The notes under the pieces: generated by a model
Told to the model about the DNA's origin: nothing
What the model saw: only the letters and a program-made list of their open reading frames with translations
The model's database searches: none
NCBI GenBank assembly: GCA_000751295.2
Contig: CCMO02000001.1
Coordinates: 1,909,501 to 1,973,500 of the forward strand
Direction of reading: 5' to 3'
DNA length: 64,000 bases
From: a bacterium YEK0313
GTDB taxonomy: Bacteria > Pseudomonadota > Alphaproteobacteria > Rhizobiales > Phreatobacteraceae
Program-made: the position numbers and the translations under genes
Shown here: positions 11,399 to 20,719 of the stretch, piece by piece
Position numbering within the stretch: position 1 is the first letter of the stretch
Layout: the number at the start of each line of letters is the position of its first letter

Positions 11399-12183
11399 CG
11401 GAGCCCCTGTTCGAAGCGAAAGGCCTGTCGGTCCAGTTCGGCGGCCTGAAAGCCGTCGACAATGTCGGCTTCAGCGTCGACAAGGGCGAGGTCTTCACGA
11501 TCATCGGCCCGAACGGCGCCGGCAAGACCACCGTCTTCAACATCATCAGCCGGATCTACGATCCGAGCGCCGGCACGATCAGCTTCGAAGGCCGCGACAT
11601 CACCGGCGTCGCGCCGCACAAGATCGCCGGGCTCGGCATTGCCCGCACCTTCCAGAACATCGAGCTGTTCGAGCAGGCGACCGTCCTGCAGAACCTCTTG
11701 ATCGGCGCCCATGTGCACCGGACCACCCACCCGCTCGCCGAGGCGCTGTTCCTGCCTTCGGTGAAGCGCGCGGAGGTGCGCCTGCGCGAGCATGTCGAGG
11801 AGATCATCGAGTTCCTCGACCTCGCCGTGCACCGCGACAGCATGGTGGCGGGCCTGCCCTATGGCGCGCGCAAGGTGGTCGAGCTCGGCCGGGCGCTGGC
11901 GATCCGGCCGAAGCTGCTGCTGCTCGACGAACCTTCCTCCGGCCTCAATGTCGAGGAGACCGAGGACATGGCCTTCTGGATCGAGGACATCACCAAGGAC
12001 CTCGGCATCACCGTCATCATGGTGGAGCACGACATGACGCTGGTCTCGCGGGTGTCGGACCGGGTGCTGGCGATCAACCAGGGCCGGGTCCTCGCGCTCG
12101 GCACCCCCGACGCGGTGCAGAGCCACCCGGCCGTCGTCGAGGCCTATCTCGGCCGGACCGAGCCCGAGGCGGTGCCGGCATGA
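11395..12183 (+). CDS. livG: branched-chain/organic-acid ABC transporter ATPase LivG
   Basis: A 262-residue cytoplasmic ABC ATPase. Walker A is GPNGAGKTT at residues 38-46; Walker B is KLLLLDEPSSGLN; the signature is the degenerate LPYGARKVVELGRAL that is normal for LivG, not a defect. The H-loop lies in IMVEHDM. It overlaps livM upstream and livF downstream by four bases each. With LivF it powers uptake through LivHM. Confidence 0.92.
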   Translation: MTEPLFEAKGLSVQFGGLKAVDNVGFSVDKGEVFTIIGPNGAGKTTVFNIISRIYDPSAGTISFEGRDITGVAPHKIAGLGIARTFQNIELFEQATVLQNLLIGAHVHRTTHPLAEALFLPSVKRAEVRLREHVEEIIEFLDLAVHRDSMVAGLPYGARKVVELGRALAIRPKLLLLDEPSSGLNVEETEDMAFWIEDITKDLGITVIMVEHDMTLVSRVSDRVLAINQGRVLALGTPDAVQSHPAVVEAYLGRTEPEAVPA

Positions 12184-12971
12184 CCAGCCCCGTGTCGACC
12201 AGCGAACCGATCCTGACGCTCGCCAATGTCGAGGCCGCCTATGGCGCGGTGAAGGCCATCCGCGGCGTCTCCCTGTCGGTGCCGAAAGGCGCGATCGTCA
12301 CCGTGCTCGGCGCCAATGGCGCCGGCAAGACCACCATCCTGAAGACGATCTCGGGCATTCTCGATCCGCAGAAGGGCGCGATCACCTTCAAGGGCCAGGC
12401 GATCGACCGCCGCGACCCGGCCGAGATCGTCCGCCTGGGCCTCAGCCATTCGCCCGAAGGGCGCGAGGTGTTTCCGCTGCTCTCGGTGCGCAACAACCTG
12501 CTGATGGGCGCCTATACGCGCGCCGACCGCGACGAGGTGGCGCGCGACCTCGAACTGGTGGAGGGCTATTTCCCGATCCTGAAGGAGCGCGCGAGCCAGG
12601 AGGCTGGCCTCCTCTCCGGCGGCCAGCAGCAGATGCTCGCCATTTCCCGGGCGCTGATGTCGCGGCCCGATCTCCTGCTGCTCGACGAGCCCTCGCTCGG
12701 CCTGTCGCCGAAGCTGACCCAGGAGATCTTCTCGATCGTCAAAAGGGTCAACCGCGAGCGCGGGGTCACCATGCTGCTGGTCGAGCAGAATGCCGCCATG
12801 GCGCTGGAAACCGCCGATTTCGGCTACATCCTCGAACAGGGCCGGATCGTCATGGAAGACACCACGGCGCGCCTGCGCGAAAAGGACGACGTGAAGGAAT
12901 TCTACCTCGGCATGAAGCAGGCCGGCGTGCGCGGCGAGCGGCGCTGGAAGAAAAAGAAGATGTGGCGCTGA
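12180..12971 (+). CDS. livF: branched-chain/organic-acid ABC transporter ATPase LivF
   Basis: A 263-residue ABC ATPase, second of the LivGF pair. Walker A GANGAGKTT lies at residues 44-52, the signature is LLSGGQQQMLAISRAL, Walker B is LLLLDEPSLGLSPK, and LVEQNA holds the Q/H-loop region typical of LivF. The C-terminus is unusually basic (GERRWKKKKMWR), longer than most LivF tails. The acyl-CoA ligase starts 17 bases after its stop, so the transporter and ligase are probably one transcript: uptake coupled to activation. Confidence 0.92.
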   Translation: MTSPVSTSEPILTLANVEAAYGAVKAIRGVSLSVPKGAIVTVLGANGAGKTTILKTISGILDPQKGAITFKGQAIDRRDPAEIVRLGLSHSPEGREVFPLLSVRNNLLMGAYTRADRDEVARDLELVEGYFPILKERASQEAGLLSGGQQQMLAISRALMSRPDLLLLDEPSLGLSPKLTQEIFSIVKRVNRERGVTMLLVEQNAAMALETADFGYILEQGRIVMEDTTARLREKDDVKEFYLGMKQAGVRGERRWKKKKMWR

Positions 12972-12988
12972 AGAGGAGGCCGCCCGGC

Positions 12989-14848
12989 ATGTTCGAGATC
13001 TGGCCATCCCAGGCGATCCGCCCGCCGAAAACGCCCGCGGGCAGGACCGTCGCCGAAGTCTTCACCGCAGCGGTTGCCATGCGTGGCGACAAGACCGCGC
13101 TCAGGCAGAAACATTATGGCCTCTGGCAGTCCACCACCTGGGCCGACATGGGCAGGATCGCCCGCGAGATCGCGCTCGGCCTTGCGGCCCTCGGGCTTCA
13201 GCCCGGCGACGTCGCATCGATCCTCTCCAATACGCGGCGCGAATGGACCTTCGCCGACTACGCGATCCTCTGCGCCGGCGGCGTGTCGAACGGCATCTAT
13301 CCCACCGACGCACCCGAGCAGTGCGAATATCTGATCAACGACTCGCACAGCCGCTTCGTCTTCGTCGAGGACGAGGAACAGCTCGACAAGATCCTGGAGA
13401 TCCGGGCCCGCACGCCGCAGCTCGACAGGATCATCGTCTTCGATACCGAGGGCCTGTCGCGCTATTCCGACCCGCAGGTGATGAGCCTCGATGAGCTGCG
13501 CGCGCTCGGCCGCGACGAGGAGCGCGCGAAACCCGGCCTCTGGGAGGAGCGGCTCGGATCGCGCAGGCCGGCGGATCTCGCCATCCTCGTCTACACATCC
13601 GGGACGACGGGCAAGCCGAAGGGCGCGATGATCACCCACAGCAACATCATCGCGGCCATCTCGGTGATCACGACCGAGACGCTGAAGCAGAACGAGGACG
13701 ACCAGCGCATGGCCTTCCTGCCGCTCTGCCACGTCGCCGAGCGGGTCGGCGGCCAGTTCATCGCGCTCTATTCCGGCGCCACGCTGAACTTCGTCGAGAA
13801 CCCCGAGACCGTGCCGGAGAATGTGCGCGAGATCCAACCGACCATCTTTTTCGCGGTGCCGCGGATCTGGGAGAAGTTCTATTCGGGCGTGACGATCCGC
13901 CTGAAGGAGGCGACGCCGCTGCAGCGCCTCGTCTATGGCTGGGCGATCGCGCAGGGCACCAAGGCCGCCGATCTTCATATCGACGGCAAGCCCGTGCCGC
14001 TCGGGCTGCGCCTGAAGGTGCTCGCCGGCCGGTGGCTCGCGCTCAACAATGTCCGCAAGATGATCGGCATCCACCAATGCCGGTTCATGGCGACAGGCGC
14101 CGCACCGATCTCGCCCGATCTGATCCGCTGGTATTTCGCGCTCGGCGTACCGCTGCTCGAGCTCTGGGGCATGACGGAGACGACCGGGGTCGGCACCATC
14201 GTGCCGGTCGACCAGATCAGGCCGGGCATGATCGGGCGGCCGGTCAGTACGGTGGACATGAAGATTTCTCCGGACAGCGAGATTCTCATCCGGGGGCCGA
14301 CGATCATAGCCGGCTATCTGAACCAGCCCGAGAAAACCAGCGAGGCGATCCGCGGCGGCTGGCTCCACACCGGCGATGTCGGCCTCGTCGACAACGAGGG
14401 CTTCTTCAAGATCACCGACCGGATGAAGGACATCATCATCACCGCCGGCGGCAAGAACATCACGCCGAGCGAGCTCGAGAACGAGCTGAAATTCTCGCCC
14501 TATATCACCGACGCCGTCGTCATCGGCGACCGCCGGCCCTATCTCACGGCCCTCGTCATGATCGACCAGGAGAATGTCGAGAAGTTCGCGCAGGACCGCG
14601 ACATCCCCTTTTCCAACTATGCGAGCCTGTGCCGCGCGCCCGCGGTGATCGAGCTGATCGGCGCCGAGGTCGAACGGGTCAACGCCAAGGTCGCCCGCGT
14701 CGAGCAGGTCAAGACCTTCCGCCTGATCGACCAGCAGCTCACCGCCGAGGACGAGGAGCTGACCCCGACGATGAAGCTGAAGCGCGGCCTGGTGCAGAAG
14801 AAATATGCCGAGCTGATCGAGAGCATGTACCGCAGCGCCGCTGCCTGA
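12989..14848 (+). CDS. AMP-forming acyl-CoA synthetase/ligase
   Basis: A 619-residue ANL-superfamily enzyme that activates a carboxylic acid with ATP and CoA. The adenylation motif YTSGTTGKPKGAMITHSN is near residues 202-219; LWGMTETTGVGT is motif A5; GGWLHTGDVG and FFKITDRMKDIIITAGGKNI are A7-A8, with the hinge and catalytic-Lys region ending TPTMKLKR. Overall length and the KNITPSELEN segment resemble long-chain FadD15-like ligases. The ATG at 12989 follows an AGAGGAGG site; a GTG at 12962 is less likely. Its place directly after livF suggests that it acts on the imported acid. Confidence 0.9.
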   Translation: MFEIWPSQAIRPPKTPAGRTVAEVFTAAVAMRGDKTALRQKHYGLWQSTTWADMGRIAREIALGLAALGLQPGDVASILSNTRREWTFADYAILCAGGVSNGIYPTDAPEQCEYLINDSHSRFVFVEDEEQLDKILEIRARTPQLDRIIVFDTEGLSRYSDPQVMSLDELRALGRDEERAKPGLWEERLGSRRPADLAILVYTSGTTGKPKGAMITHSNIIAAISVITTETLKQNEDDQRMAFLPLCHVAERVGGQFIALYSGATLNFVENPETVPENVREIQPTIFFAVPRIWEKFYSGVTIRLKEATPLQRLVYGWAIAQGTKAADLHIDGKPVPLGLRLKVLAGRWLALNNVRKMIGIHQCRFMATGAAPISPDLIRWYFALGVPLLELWGMTETTGVGTIVPVDQIRPGMIGRPVSTVDMKISPDSEILIRGPTIIAGYLNQPEKTSEAIRGGWLHTGDVGLVDNEGFFKITDRMKDIIITAGGKNITPSELENELKFSPYITDAVVIGDRRPYLTALVMIDQENVEKFAQDRDIPFSNYASLCRAPAVIELIGAEVERVNAKVARVEQVKTFRLIDQQLTAEDEELTPTMKLKRGLVQKKYAELIESMYRSAAA

Positions 14849-14942
14849 AGCGGAGGCAGCCGGCCGGCAAGGGCCCGACAGAGGCTGCCGGCACGAGAAA
14901 AGCCGCGGGACCAGCCGCGGGCCTTCACGAGGAGACGCATCG

Positions 14943-16127
14943 ATGAGACAGCACGTTCGGACGGCCCTGGCGCTCGCGCTCGGCCTCGTCGCCGGCCCGG
15001 CGCTCGCCCAGCAGACGCAAGGAGTGAGCGCCAGCCAGATCACGCTCGGCACGATCCAGGATCTGTCCGGCCCGGTCGCCGCCTACGGCAAGCAGGCCCG
15101 CAACGGCATGCAGATGTATTTCGACGAGCTCAATGCGCGCGGCGGCATTCACGGCCGGCGCGTCAGCCTGCTCGTCGAGGACAGCGCCTACGATCCGCGC
15201 AAGGCGCTGCTCGCCGCCCAGAAGCTGGTCAACAGCGACCGCATCTTCATGATGATCGGCCATATCGGCACGGCCCAGAACATGGCGGCCATGCCTGTGC
15301 AGTTCGAGCGCAATGTGGCGAACTTCATGCCGCTCACCGCGGCGCGCGAGATGTACCTGCCCGCCCAGCCGCTGAAGATGGCCTATGTCACGGCCTATTA
15401 CGACCAGGTGCGCACCATGCTGCCCGAGCTCGTTCGCGAGCGCAGCCTGAAGCGCGCCTGCGTCGTCTACCAGGACGACGAGTTCGGCCTTGAAGTGCTG
15501 CGCGGCGGAGAGGCCGCGCTGCAGACGCTGAATCAGACCTATGTCGAGCGCACCTCGTTCAAGCGCGGTGCCACCGAATTCTCCTCACAGGTCGCCCGTC
15601 TCAAGGCCGCCAACTGCGACCTCGTGGTCATGGGCACGATCATCCGCGAGACCGTGGGCGTGCTGGCGGAAGCCAAGAAGGTCGGGCTCGACGCCGTCTT
15701 CGTCGGCACGGCGGCCGCCTATACCCATCTCATCCCGCAGCTCGGCGGCCGCGTCACCGAAGGCTTCTATGCGGTGATGACCACCGCCCACCCCTATCCC
15801 GACGATCCGAGCGCCGAGATCCGTGACTGGGCGCAGCGCTACAAGGCGCGTTTTGGCGAAGATCCGACCGTGTTCTCCGCCTTCGGCTGGCAGGTCAGCC
15901 ACCTCTTCACCGAAGCGGCCATGAAGGCGGGGCCGAACCTGACGCCGCAGAGCTTCAACCAGGCGATCGAGACGACCCGCTACGGCACCGACATGTTCGG
16001 CAGCCAGGGCTGCGCGATCACGCCGCAGAACCGCCTCTGCAACAATGCCGCGCGCCTGTCGCAGATCCGCGACGGCCGCTGGGTTGTGGCGCGCGACTGG
16101 GTGCACGGCGAGGCCCCGGCCCACTGA
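14943..16127 (+). CDS. HAAT-family ABC transporter substrate-binding protein (copy 1)
   Basis: A 394-residue periplasmic receptor of the LivJ/branched-chain amino-acid family. A signal peptide ends at about residue 22 (GPALA/QQ). The mature start GVSASQITLGTIQDLSGPVA, the hinge region IFMMIGHIGTAQNMAAMPV and YQDDEFGLEVLRGGE are typical. It is very similar over its whole length to the protein encoded 1.3 kb downstream, with only scattered substitutions. Genes of this group often bind aromatic or short organic acids rather than amino acids. Position after the ligase and LivHMGF identifies its transporter. Confidence 0.88.
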   Translation: MRQHVRTALALALGLVAGPALAQQTQGVSASQITLGTIQDLSGPVAAYGKQARNGMQMYFDELNARGGIHGRRVSLLVEDSAYDPRKALLAAQKLVNSDRIFMMIGHIGTAQNMAAMPVQFERNVANFMPLTAAREMYLPAQPLKMAYVTAYYDQVRTMLPELVRERSLKRACVVYQDDEFGLEVLRGGEAALQTLNQTYVERTSFKRGATEFSSQVARLKAANCDLVVMGTIIRETVGVLAEAKKVGLDAVFVGTAAAYTHLIPQLGGRVTEGFYAVMTTAHPYPDDPSAEIRDWAQRYKARFGEDPTVFSAFGWQVSHLFTEAAMKAGPNLTPQSFNQAIETTRYGTDMFGSQGCAITPQNRLCNNAARLSQIRDGRWVVARDWVHGEAPAH

Positions 16128-16184
16128 ACGCGGGATGCAGGCGCCGGCGGTCCCGCCGGCGCCGGCCGGACGCGACATGGAAGG

Positions 16185-17330
16185 ATGAAAAGCGTGGCGA
16201 GCCCCTTCTACACAGCCGAGCACGAAGCGTTTCGCGACGTCGTCAGGCGCTTCGTCGCCGAGGAGATCGCGCCCTACGCCACGGCCTGGGACGAAGCGGA
16301 GGAGTTTCCGCGCGGGCTCTACGCCCAGGCGGCGGCCATCGGGCTCATCGGTCTCGGCTTCCCCGAAGAATATGGCGGGGGCGCCGCCGACCGCTTCATG
16401 TGGCTGGTGGCGGTGCAGGAGCTGGCGCGCGCCGGCTCCGGCGGCGTCAGCGCCAGCCTCATGAGCCATTCGATCGGCACCCCGCCGATCGCGCTCGCCG
16501 CCCGGCCGGAGGTCAAGGCACGGGTGCTGCCGGAGATCCTCTCGGGCGACAAGATCTCGGCGCTGGCGATCACCGAGCCGAGCGGCGGCTCCGACGTCGC
16601 CAACCTGAAGACCACGGCGCGCCGCGACGGCGCGGACTATGTGGTCAACGGCGAGAAGACCTTCATCACCTCGGGCATGCGCGCCGACTACTACACCGTC
16701 GCGGTGCGCACCGGTGGCGAGGGCGCCGGCGGCGTCAGCCTCCTCCTGATCGAGCGCGACCGGCCCGGCTTCGCGCGCACGCCGCTGAAGAAGATGGGCT
16801 GGTGGGCCTCCGATACCGCGACGCTCTATTTCGACAATGTGCGCGTGCCCGCCGAGAACCTGATCGGCGAGGAGGGCCAGGGCTTCAAGATCGTCATGCG
16901 CAATTTCAACCACGAGCGCCTGACGCTGGCCGCCGGCTGCATCGCCTTCGCCGCGGTGTGTCTCGACGAGGCGACGGCCTATGCCCGCGAGCGGCAGACC
17001 TTCGGCAAGCCTTTGACGCAGCATCAGGTGATCCGCCACAAGCTGGTCGACATGGCCCAGCGCGTATCGGCAAGCCAGGCCTGGCTCGAACTGCTGACCT
17101 GGCGGCTGGAGCAGGGCGAGAACCCGGTCGCCGACATCTGCCTCCTGAAGAACCAGGCGACCCAGACCATGGCCTTCTGCGCTTCGGAGGCCGTGCAGAT
17201 CTTCGGCGGCGCCGGCTTCATGCGTGGCGCCAAGGTCGAGCGGATCTATCGCGAGGTGAAGGTCAATGCGATCGGCGGCGGCACCGAGGAGATCATGAAG
17301 GACCTCGCCGGCCGTCAGATGGGGCTTTAG
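16185..17330 (+). CDS. acyl-CoA dehydrogenase (second)
   Basis: A 381-residue FAD-dependent acyl-CoA dehydrogenase. Family motifs: ALAITEPSGGSDVANLKTTA, YVVNGEKTFITSGMRADY, YARERQTFGKPLTQHQVIRH, QIFGGAGFMRGAKVERIYRE and GGGTEEIMKD at the C-terminus. It is clearly divergent from the first dehydrogenase of the cluster, so the two probably act at different chain lengths or steps. It is enclosed by the two near-identical receptor genes. GGATGAAAAGCGTGG upstream gives a modest ribosome site. Substrate unknown. Confidence 0.88.
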   Translation: MKSVASPFYTAEHEAFRDVVRRFVAEEIAPYATAWDEAEEFPRGLYAQAAAIGLIGLGFPEEYGGGAADRFMWLVAVQELARAGSGGVSASLMSHSIGTPPIALAARPEVKARVLPEILSGDKISALAITEPSGGSDVANLKTTARRDGADYVVNGEKTFITSGMRADYYTVAVRTGGEGAGGVSLLLIERDRPGFARTPLKKMGWWASDTATLYFDNVRVPAENLIGEEGQGFKIVMRNFNHERLTLAAGCIAFAAVCLDEATAYARERQTFGKPLTQHQVIRHKLVDMAQRVSASQAWLELLTWRLEQGENPVADICLLKNQATQTMAFCASEAVQIFGGAGFMRGAKVERIYREVKVNAIGGGTEEIMKDLAGRQMGL

Positions 17331-17463
17331 TGCCGCGGGCGGCCCCTGCCCCTAGGACAGATGACGGAATTCGACTAGCCTTTCCCGGACCATCCGCATC
17401 CAGGCCCGACATTTTCAGAACTGCACCGCGGACGAACCGCGGGCGATCCAGATGGAGGACACC

Positions 17464-18654
17464 ATGACGATACGACTTCCCGCGGGCCTCGCCCTGGCGG
17501 CCTGCCTCGCCGCCGGAGGCGCCACAGCCCAGGCGCCGGGGCCCACGCAAGGGGTGAGCGCCAACCAGATCACGCTCGGCACGATCCAGGACCTGTCCGG
17601 GCCCCTTGCCGCCTATGGCAAGCAGACCCGCAACGGCCTGCAGATGTATTTCGACGAGCTCAACGCGCGCGGCGGCATTCACGGCCGGCGCATCAACCTG
17701 ATCGTCGAGGACAGCGCCTATGATCCGCGCAAGGCGCTGCTCGCCGCCCAGAAGCTGGTCAACAGCGACCGCATCTTCATGATGGTCGGCCATATCGGCA
17801 CGGCCCAGAACATGGCGGCCATGCCGGTGCAGTTCGAGCGCAACGTGCCGAACTTCATGCCGGTGACGGCGGCGCGGGAGATGTACCTGCCGCCGCAGCC
17901 GCTGAAGATGGCCTTCGCCACCGCCTATTACGACCAGCTGCACACCATGCTGCCGGGCATCGTCCGGGAGCGCGGCCTGAAACGCGCCTGCGTCGTCTAC
18001 CAGGACGACGAGTTCGGGCTTGAAGTGGTGCGCGGCGGCGAGGCCGCGCTGCAGACGCTGAACCAGACCTATGTCGAGCGCGCCTCGTTCAAGCGCGGCG
18101 CCACCGAGTTCTCCTCGCAGGTGGCCCGCCTCAAGGCCGCCAACTGCGACCTCGTCGTCATGGGCACGATCATCCGCGAGACCGTGGGCGTGCTGGCGGA
18201 AGCCAAGAAGGTCGGGCTCGAAGCCGTGTTCGTCGGCACCAGCGCGGCCTATACCCACCTCATTCCGCAGCTCGGCGGACCGGTGGCCGAGGGCTTCTAC
18301 GCCATGATGACCACGGCCCATCCCTATCCCGACGACCCGAGCCCGCAGATCCGCGAATGGGCCCAGCGCTACAAGGCGCGCTTCGGCGAGGATCCGACCG
18401 TGTTCTCCGCCTATGGCTGGCAGATCGGCAACCTCTTCTACGAAGCCGCCATGAAGGCCGGCCAGAGCCTCACCGTCGAGAGCTTCCTGCGCGCGGTCGA
18501 GCAGCCCTACGGCACCGACATGTTCGACAGCCAGGGCTGCCGCATCACCGCGCAGAACCGGCTCTGCAACAATTCGGCGCGGCTCTCCCAGATCCGCAAC
18601 GGCCGCTGGGTGATCATCGGCAACTGGGTGCACGGCGCGACGCCGACGCACTGA
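17464..18654 (+). CDS. HAAT-family ABC transporter substrate-binding protein (copy 2)
   Basis: A 396-residue periplasmic receptor, close paralogue of the gene at 14943. Signal peptide ends near residue 22 (GGATA/QAPG). Long stretches are shared with copy 1 at both protein and DNA level (for example SDRIFMM, GHIGTAQNMAAMPVQFERNV, ETVGVLAEAKKVGL). Differences cluster in the leader, in the PLTAAREM/PVTAAREM region and at the C-terminal lobe. I chose the ATG at 17464 because GGAGG lies just before it; the ATG at 17452 is an alternative. A GC hairpin with a T-rich tail follows, so this looks like the end of the operon. Confidence 0.88.
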   Translation: MTIRLPAGLALAACLAAGGATAQAPGPTQGVSANQITLGTIQDLSGPLAAYGKQTRNGLQMYFDELNARGGIHGRRINLIVEDSAYDPRKALLAAQKLVNSDRIFMMVGHIGTAQNMAAMPVQFERNVPNFMPVTAAREMYLPPQPLKMAFATAYYDQLHTMLPGIVRERGLKRACVVYQDDEFGLEVVRGGEAALQTLNQTYVERASFKRGATEFSSQVARLKAANCDLVVMGTIIRETVGVLAEAKKVGLEAVFVGTSAAYTHLIPQLGGPVAEGFYAMMTTAHPYPDDPSPQIREWAQRYKARFGEDPTVFSAYGWQIGNLFYEAAMKAGQSLTVESFLRAVEQPYGTDMFDSQGCRITAQNRLCNNSARLSQIRNGRWVIIGNWVHGATPTH

Positions 18655-18669
18655 CGGGCCATGACCATG

Positions 18670-18702
18670 TCGCCGCCGGCCCTGCCGGCGGCGATTCCTT
18701 TT
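18670..18702 (+). terminator. Rho-independent terminator after the catabolic operon
   Basis: An 11-bp stem (TCGCCGCCGGC paired with GCCGGCGGCGA) with a 3-base loop CCT is followed by TTCCTTTT. It lies 15 bases after the last gene of the plus-strand run and before a convergent gene. Confidence 0.7.
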
Positions 18703-18769
18703 GGATCAGCGCCCCTGCGCCCTGCAACGAGGTTCGCGATCCTTCATGCGGCCGTCCCGGCGCGAAAAA

Positions 18770-20623
18770 CTAACCGAGCTTGGCGGCTTTCGCCTGGTCG
18801 TACCACCAGGTGGCCGGCGCGCCGCGGCTGTAGCGCGGCTTGGTTTCGGGAAAGCCGAAAAGGTCCCAGAAGGCGATGGTATGGCTGCCCTTGTACCAGT
18901 TGGGCACCCAGTAGCGGCCGGCGCGCAGCACACGGTCGATCGCCTTGCAGATCACGGTGAGCTCGGCCCGCGAACTGGCGACCAGAGCCTTCTCGATCAG
19001 CGCGTCGAGCACGGGGTCGGCGATGCCGGCCAGGTTGTTCGAGCCCGGCTCACGGCCGCTCGCCGAACCGAAGAACGAGCGCATGCCCTCGCCCGGCGTC
19101 AGCGAGAGCGAATAGCGGCGCACCGTCATGTCGAAATCATAATCCTTCAGGCGCGACTGGTATTGCGCCGAATCGACCCGGCGGATGCCGGCCTCGATGC
19201 CGAGCCGCCTGAGATTGGCGACGAAAGGCTGGGTGTGCCGCTCCAGCGAATTCTCGAAATCGAGGAACTCGACGGTCAGCGGCTGGCCCTGCGGATCGAG
19301 CAGCTTGTTGTCGCGCAGGGTGCAGCCGGCCTCGCGCAGCAGCGCGGTGGCGCGGCGAAGCAGGTTGCGGTCCTGGCCCGAACCGTCGGAAGCGGGGGGC
19401 GAATAGGGCGTGCCGAACACCTCATCGGCGACCTTGCCGCGGAACGGCTCGAGCAGGGCGAGCTCCTCGGGCGAGGGCGGACCGGACGCCATCAGGGGCG
19501 AGTTCTGGAAGAACGAATGGGTGCGCTTGTAGGCGTCGAACATGACGTTCTTGTTGGTCCATTCGAAATCGAAGGCGAGCCCCAGCGCCTCGCGCACGCG
19601 CCGGTCGGCGAATTTCGGCCGCCGCGTATTGATGAACCAGCCCTGAGCGCCCGACGGCGTCTCGTCGGGCAGTTCCTTGCGGACGACCCGGCCGTCGCGC
19701 ACGGCGGGAAAATCGTATTGTGTCGCCCAGACGCGCGCGGTGAATTCCTCGCGGAACGTATAGGCCCGACTCTTGAAGGCCTCGAAGGCGACGTCGCGGT
19801 CGCGGAAGAATTCGAGCCTGACGATATCGAAATTGTTCTGCCCGACCGAGACGGGAAGCCTTTCGCCCCACCAGTCCTTGACCCGCTCATATTCGATGAA
19901 GCGCCCGGGCTCGAACCGGCCGACCTTGTAGGCTGACGAACCGAGCGGCAGCTCCATGGTGGAGGCTTCGAAATCGCGCGTCGCGTAATAGGCCTTCGAC
20001 AGGATCGGCATGCCGGCGACCGTCAGCGGCAGGTCGCGGGCGCGGCCCTCGGCGAAGGTCACCTTCACCAGGCGCTCCTCCTCGGCCTCGGCGCCGGCGA
20101 CGTCGCGCAGCAGCACGCGCAGGATCGGGTGGCCCTTCTCCTTCAGCGTCGTCAGGCTCCAGGCGACGTCGGCTGCGGTGATCGGGCTGCCGTCGTGGAA
20201 CCTCGCGATGTCGCGGAGGCGGAAGCGGTAGGTCAGGCCGTCCGCCGAGATGCGCACGCGCTCGGCGGCGAGGCCGTAGAGCGAATCCGGCTCGTCGCCG
20301 CCGCCGGCCATCAGGCTCGCATAGATGCCGTCGAGCTGCGGCGGCGCGTCGCCGCGCAGCACGAAGGTGTTCATCGTGTTGAAGGTGTTGGGGTTCTGGT
20401 TGAAGCCCCAGCTCGACGGGCTGTGAATGAAGGTGCCGCCTTTCGGCGCGCCCGGATTGACGAAGTCGAAATGCTTGAAGTCGGGCCCGTATTTCAGATC
20501 GCCGAAAGAGGAGATGCCGTGGGTCTCGCGCTCGGCCTGACCGAAGGCCCTGGGGCCCAGAAGGCCGGCGCCGGCGCCGGCCGCGGCGAGGGTCAGGACG
20601 GAGCGGCGGGAGGGTCGGAACAT
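18770..20623 (-). CDS. family 5 extracellular solute-binding protein, YejA-like
   Basis: A 617-residue periplasmic peptide/oligopeptide receptor of the SBP_bac_5 family. The leader RPSRRSVLTLAAAGAGAG has a twin-arginine look. The mature start HGISSFGDLKYGPDFKHFDF and GAPKGGTFIHSPSSWGFNQN match YejA, the microcin C/peptide receptor type. Family core segments include DGLTYRFRLRDIARFHDGSP and GWFINTRRPKFADRRVREAL. I chose the ATG with GAAAGAGA upstream; an upstream in-frame ATG (20656) adds 11 residues. No yejBEF genes are adjacent, so its transporter is elsewhere. It converges on the preceding operon. Confidence 0.87.
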   Translation of the reverse strand: MFRPSRRSVLTLAAAGAGAGLLGPRAFGQAERETHGISSFGDLKYGPDFKHFDFVNPGAPKGGTFIHSPSSWGFNQNPNTFNTMNTFVLRGDAPPQLDGIYASLMAGGGDEPDSLYGLAAERVRISADGLTYRFRLRDIARFHDGSPITAADVAWSLTTLKEKGHPILRVLLRDVAGAEAEEERLVKVTFAEGRARDLPLTVAGMPILSKAYYATRDFEASTMELPLGSSAYKVGRFEPGRFIEYERVKDWWGERLPVSVGQNNFDIVRLEFFRDRDVAFEAFKSRAYTFREEFTARVWATQYDFPAVRDGRVVRKELPDETPSGAQGWFINTRRPKFADRRVREALGLAFDFEWTNKNVMFDAYKRTHSFFQNSPLMASGPPSPEELALLEPFRGKVADEVFGTPYSPPASDGSGQDRNLLRRATALLREAGCTLRDNKLLDPQGQPLTVEFLDFENSLERHTQPFVANLRRLGIEAGIRRVDSAQYQSRLKDYDFDMTVRRYSLSLTPGEGMRSFFGSASGREPGSNNLAGIADPVLDALIEKALVASSRAELTVICKAIDRVLRAGRYWVPNWYKGSHTIAFWDLFGFPETKPRYSRGAPATWWYDQAKAAKLG

Positions 20624-20719
20624 GGCGTCTCTTTCGAAGCTTGTGAGGTTCGACAAGGGCTAGATCACCCGAGCGCGGCGGCAAGGGGACGAGAATCGGG
20701 CGGCATGCCGCGGCCGAGC

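Noticed and set aside
12902..15052. A 716-codon open frame on the minus strand opposite livF, the acyl-CoA ligase and receptor copy 1.
   Set aside because: It mirrors real plus-strand genes; the peptide is rich in Arg/Asp/His/Gly with no domain. Such shadows arise from high third-position GC and occur all along the window.
16140..16163. Perfect GC hairpin GGCGCCGGCGG/CCGCCGGCGCC between receptor copy 1 and the second dehydrogenase.
   Set aside because: It has a two-base loop and no T tract and lies inside an apparent operon, so it is not called a terminator.
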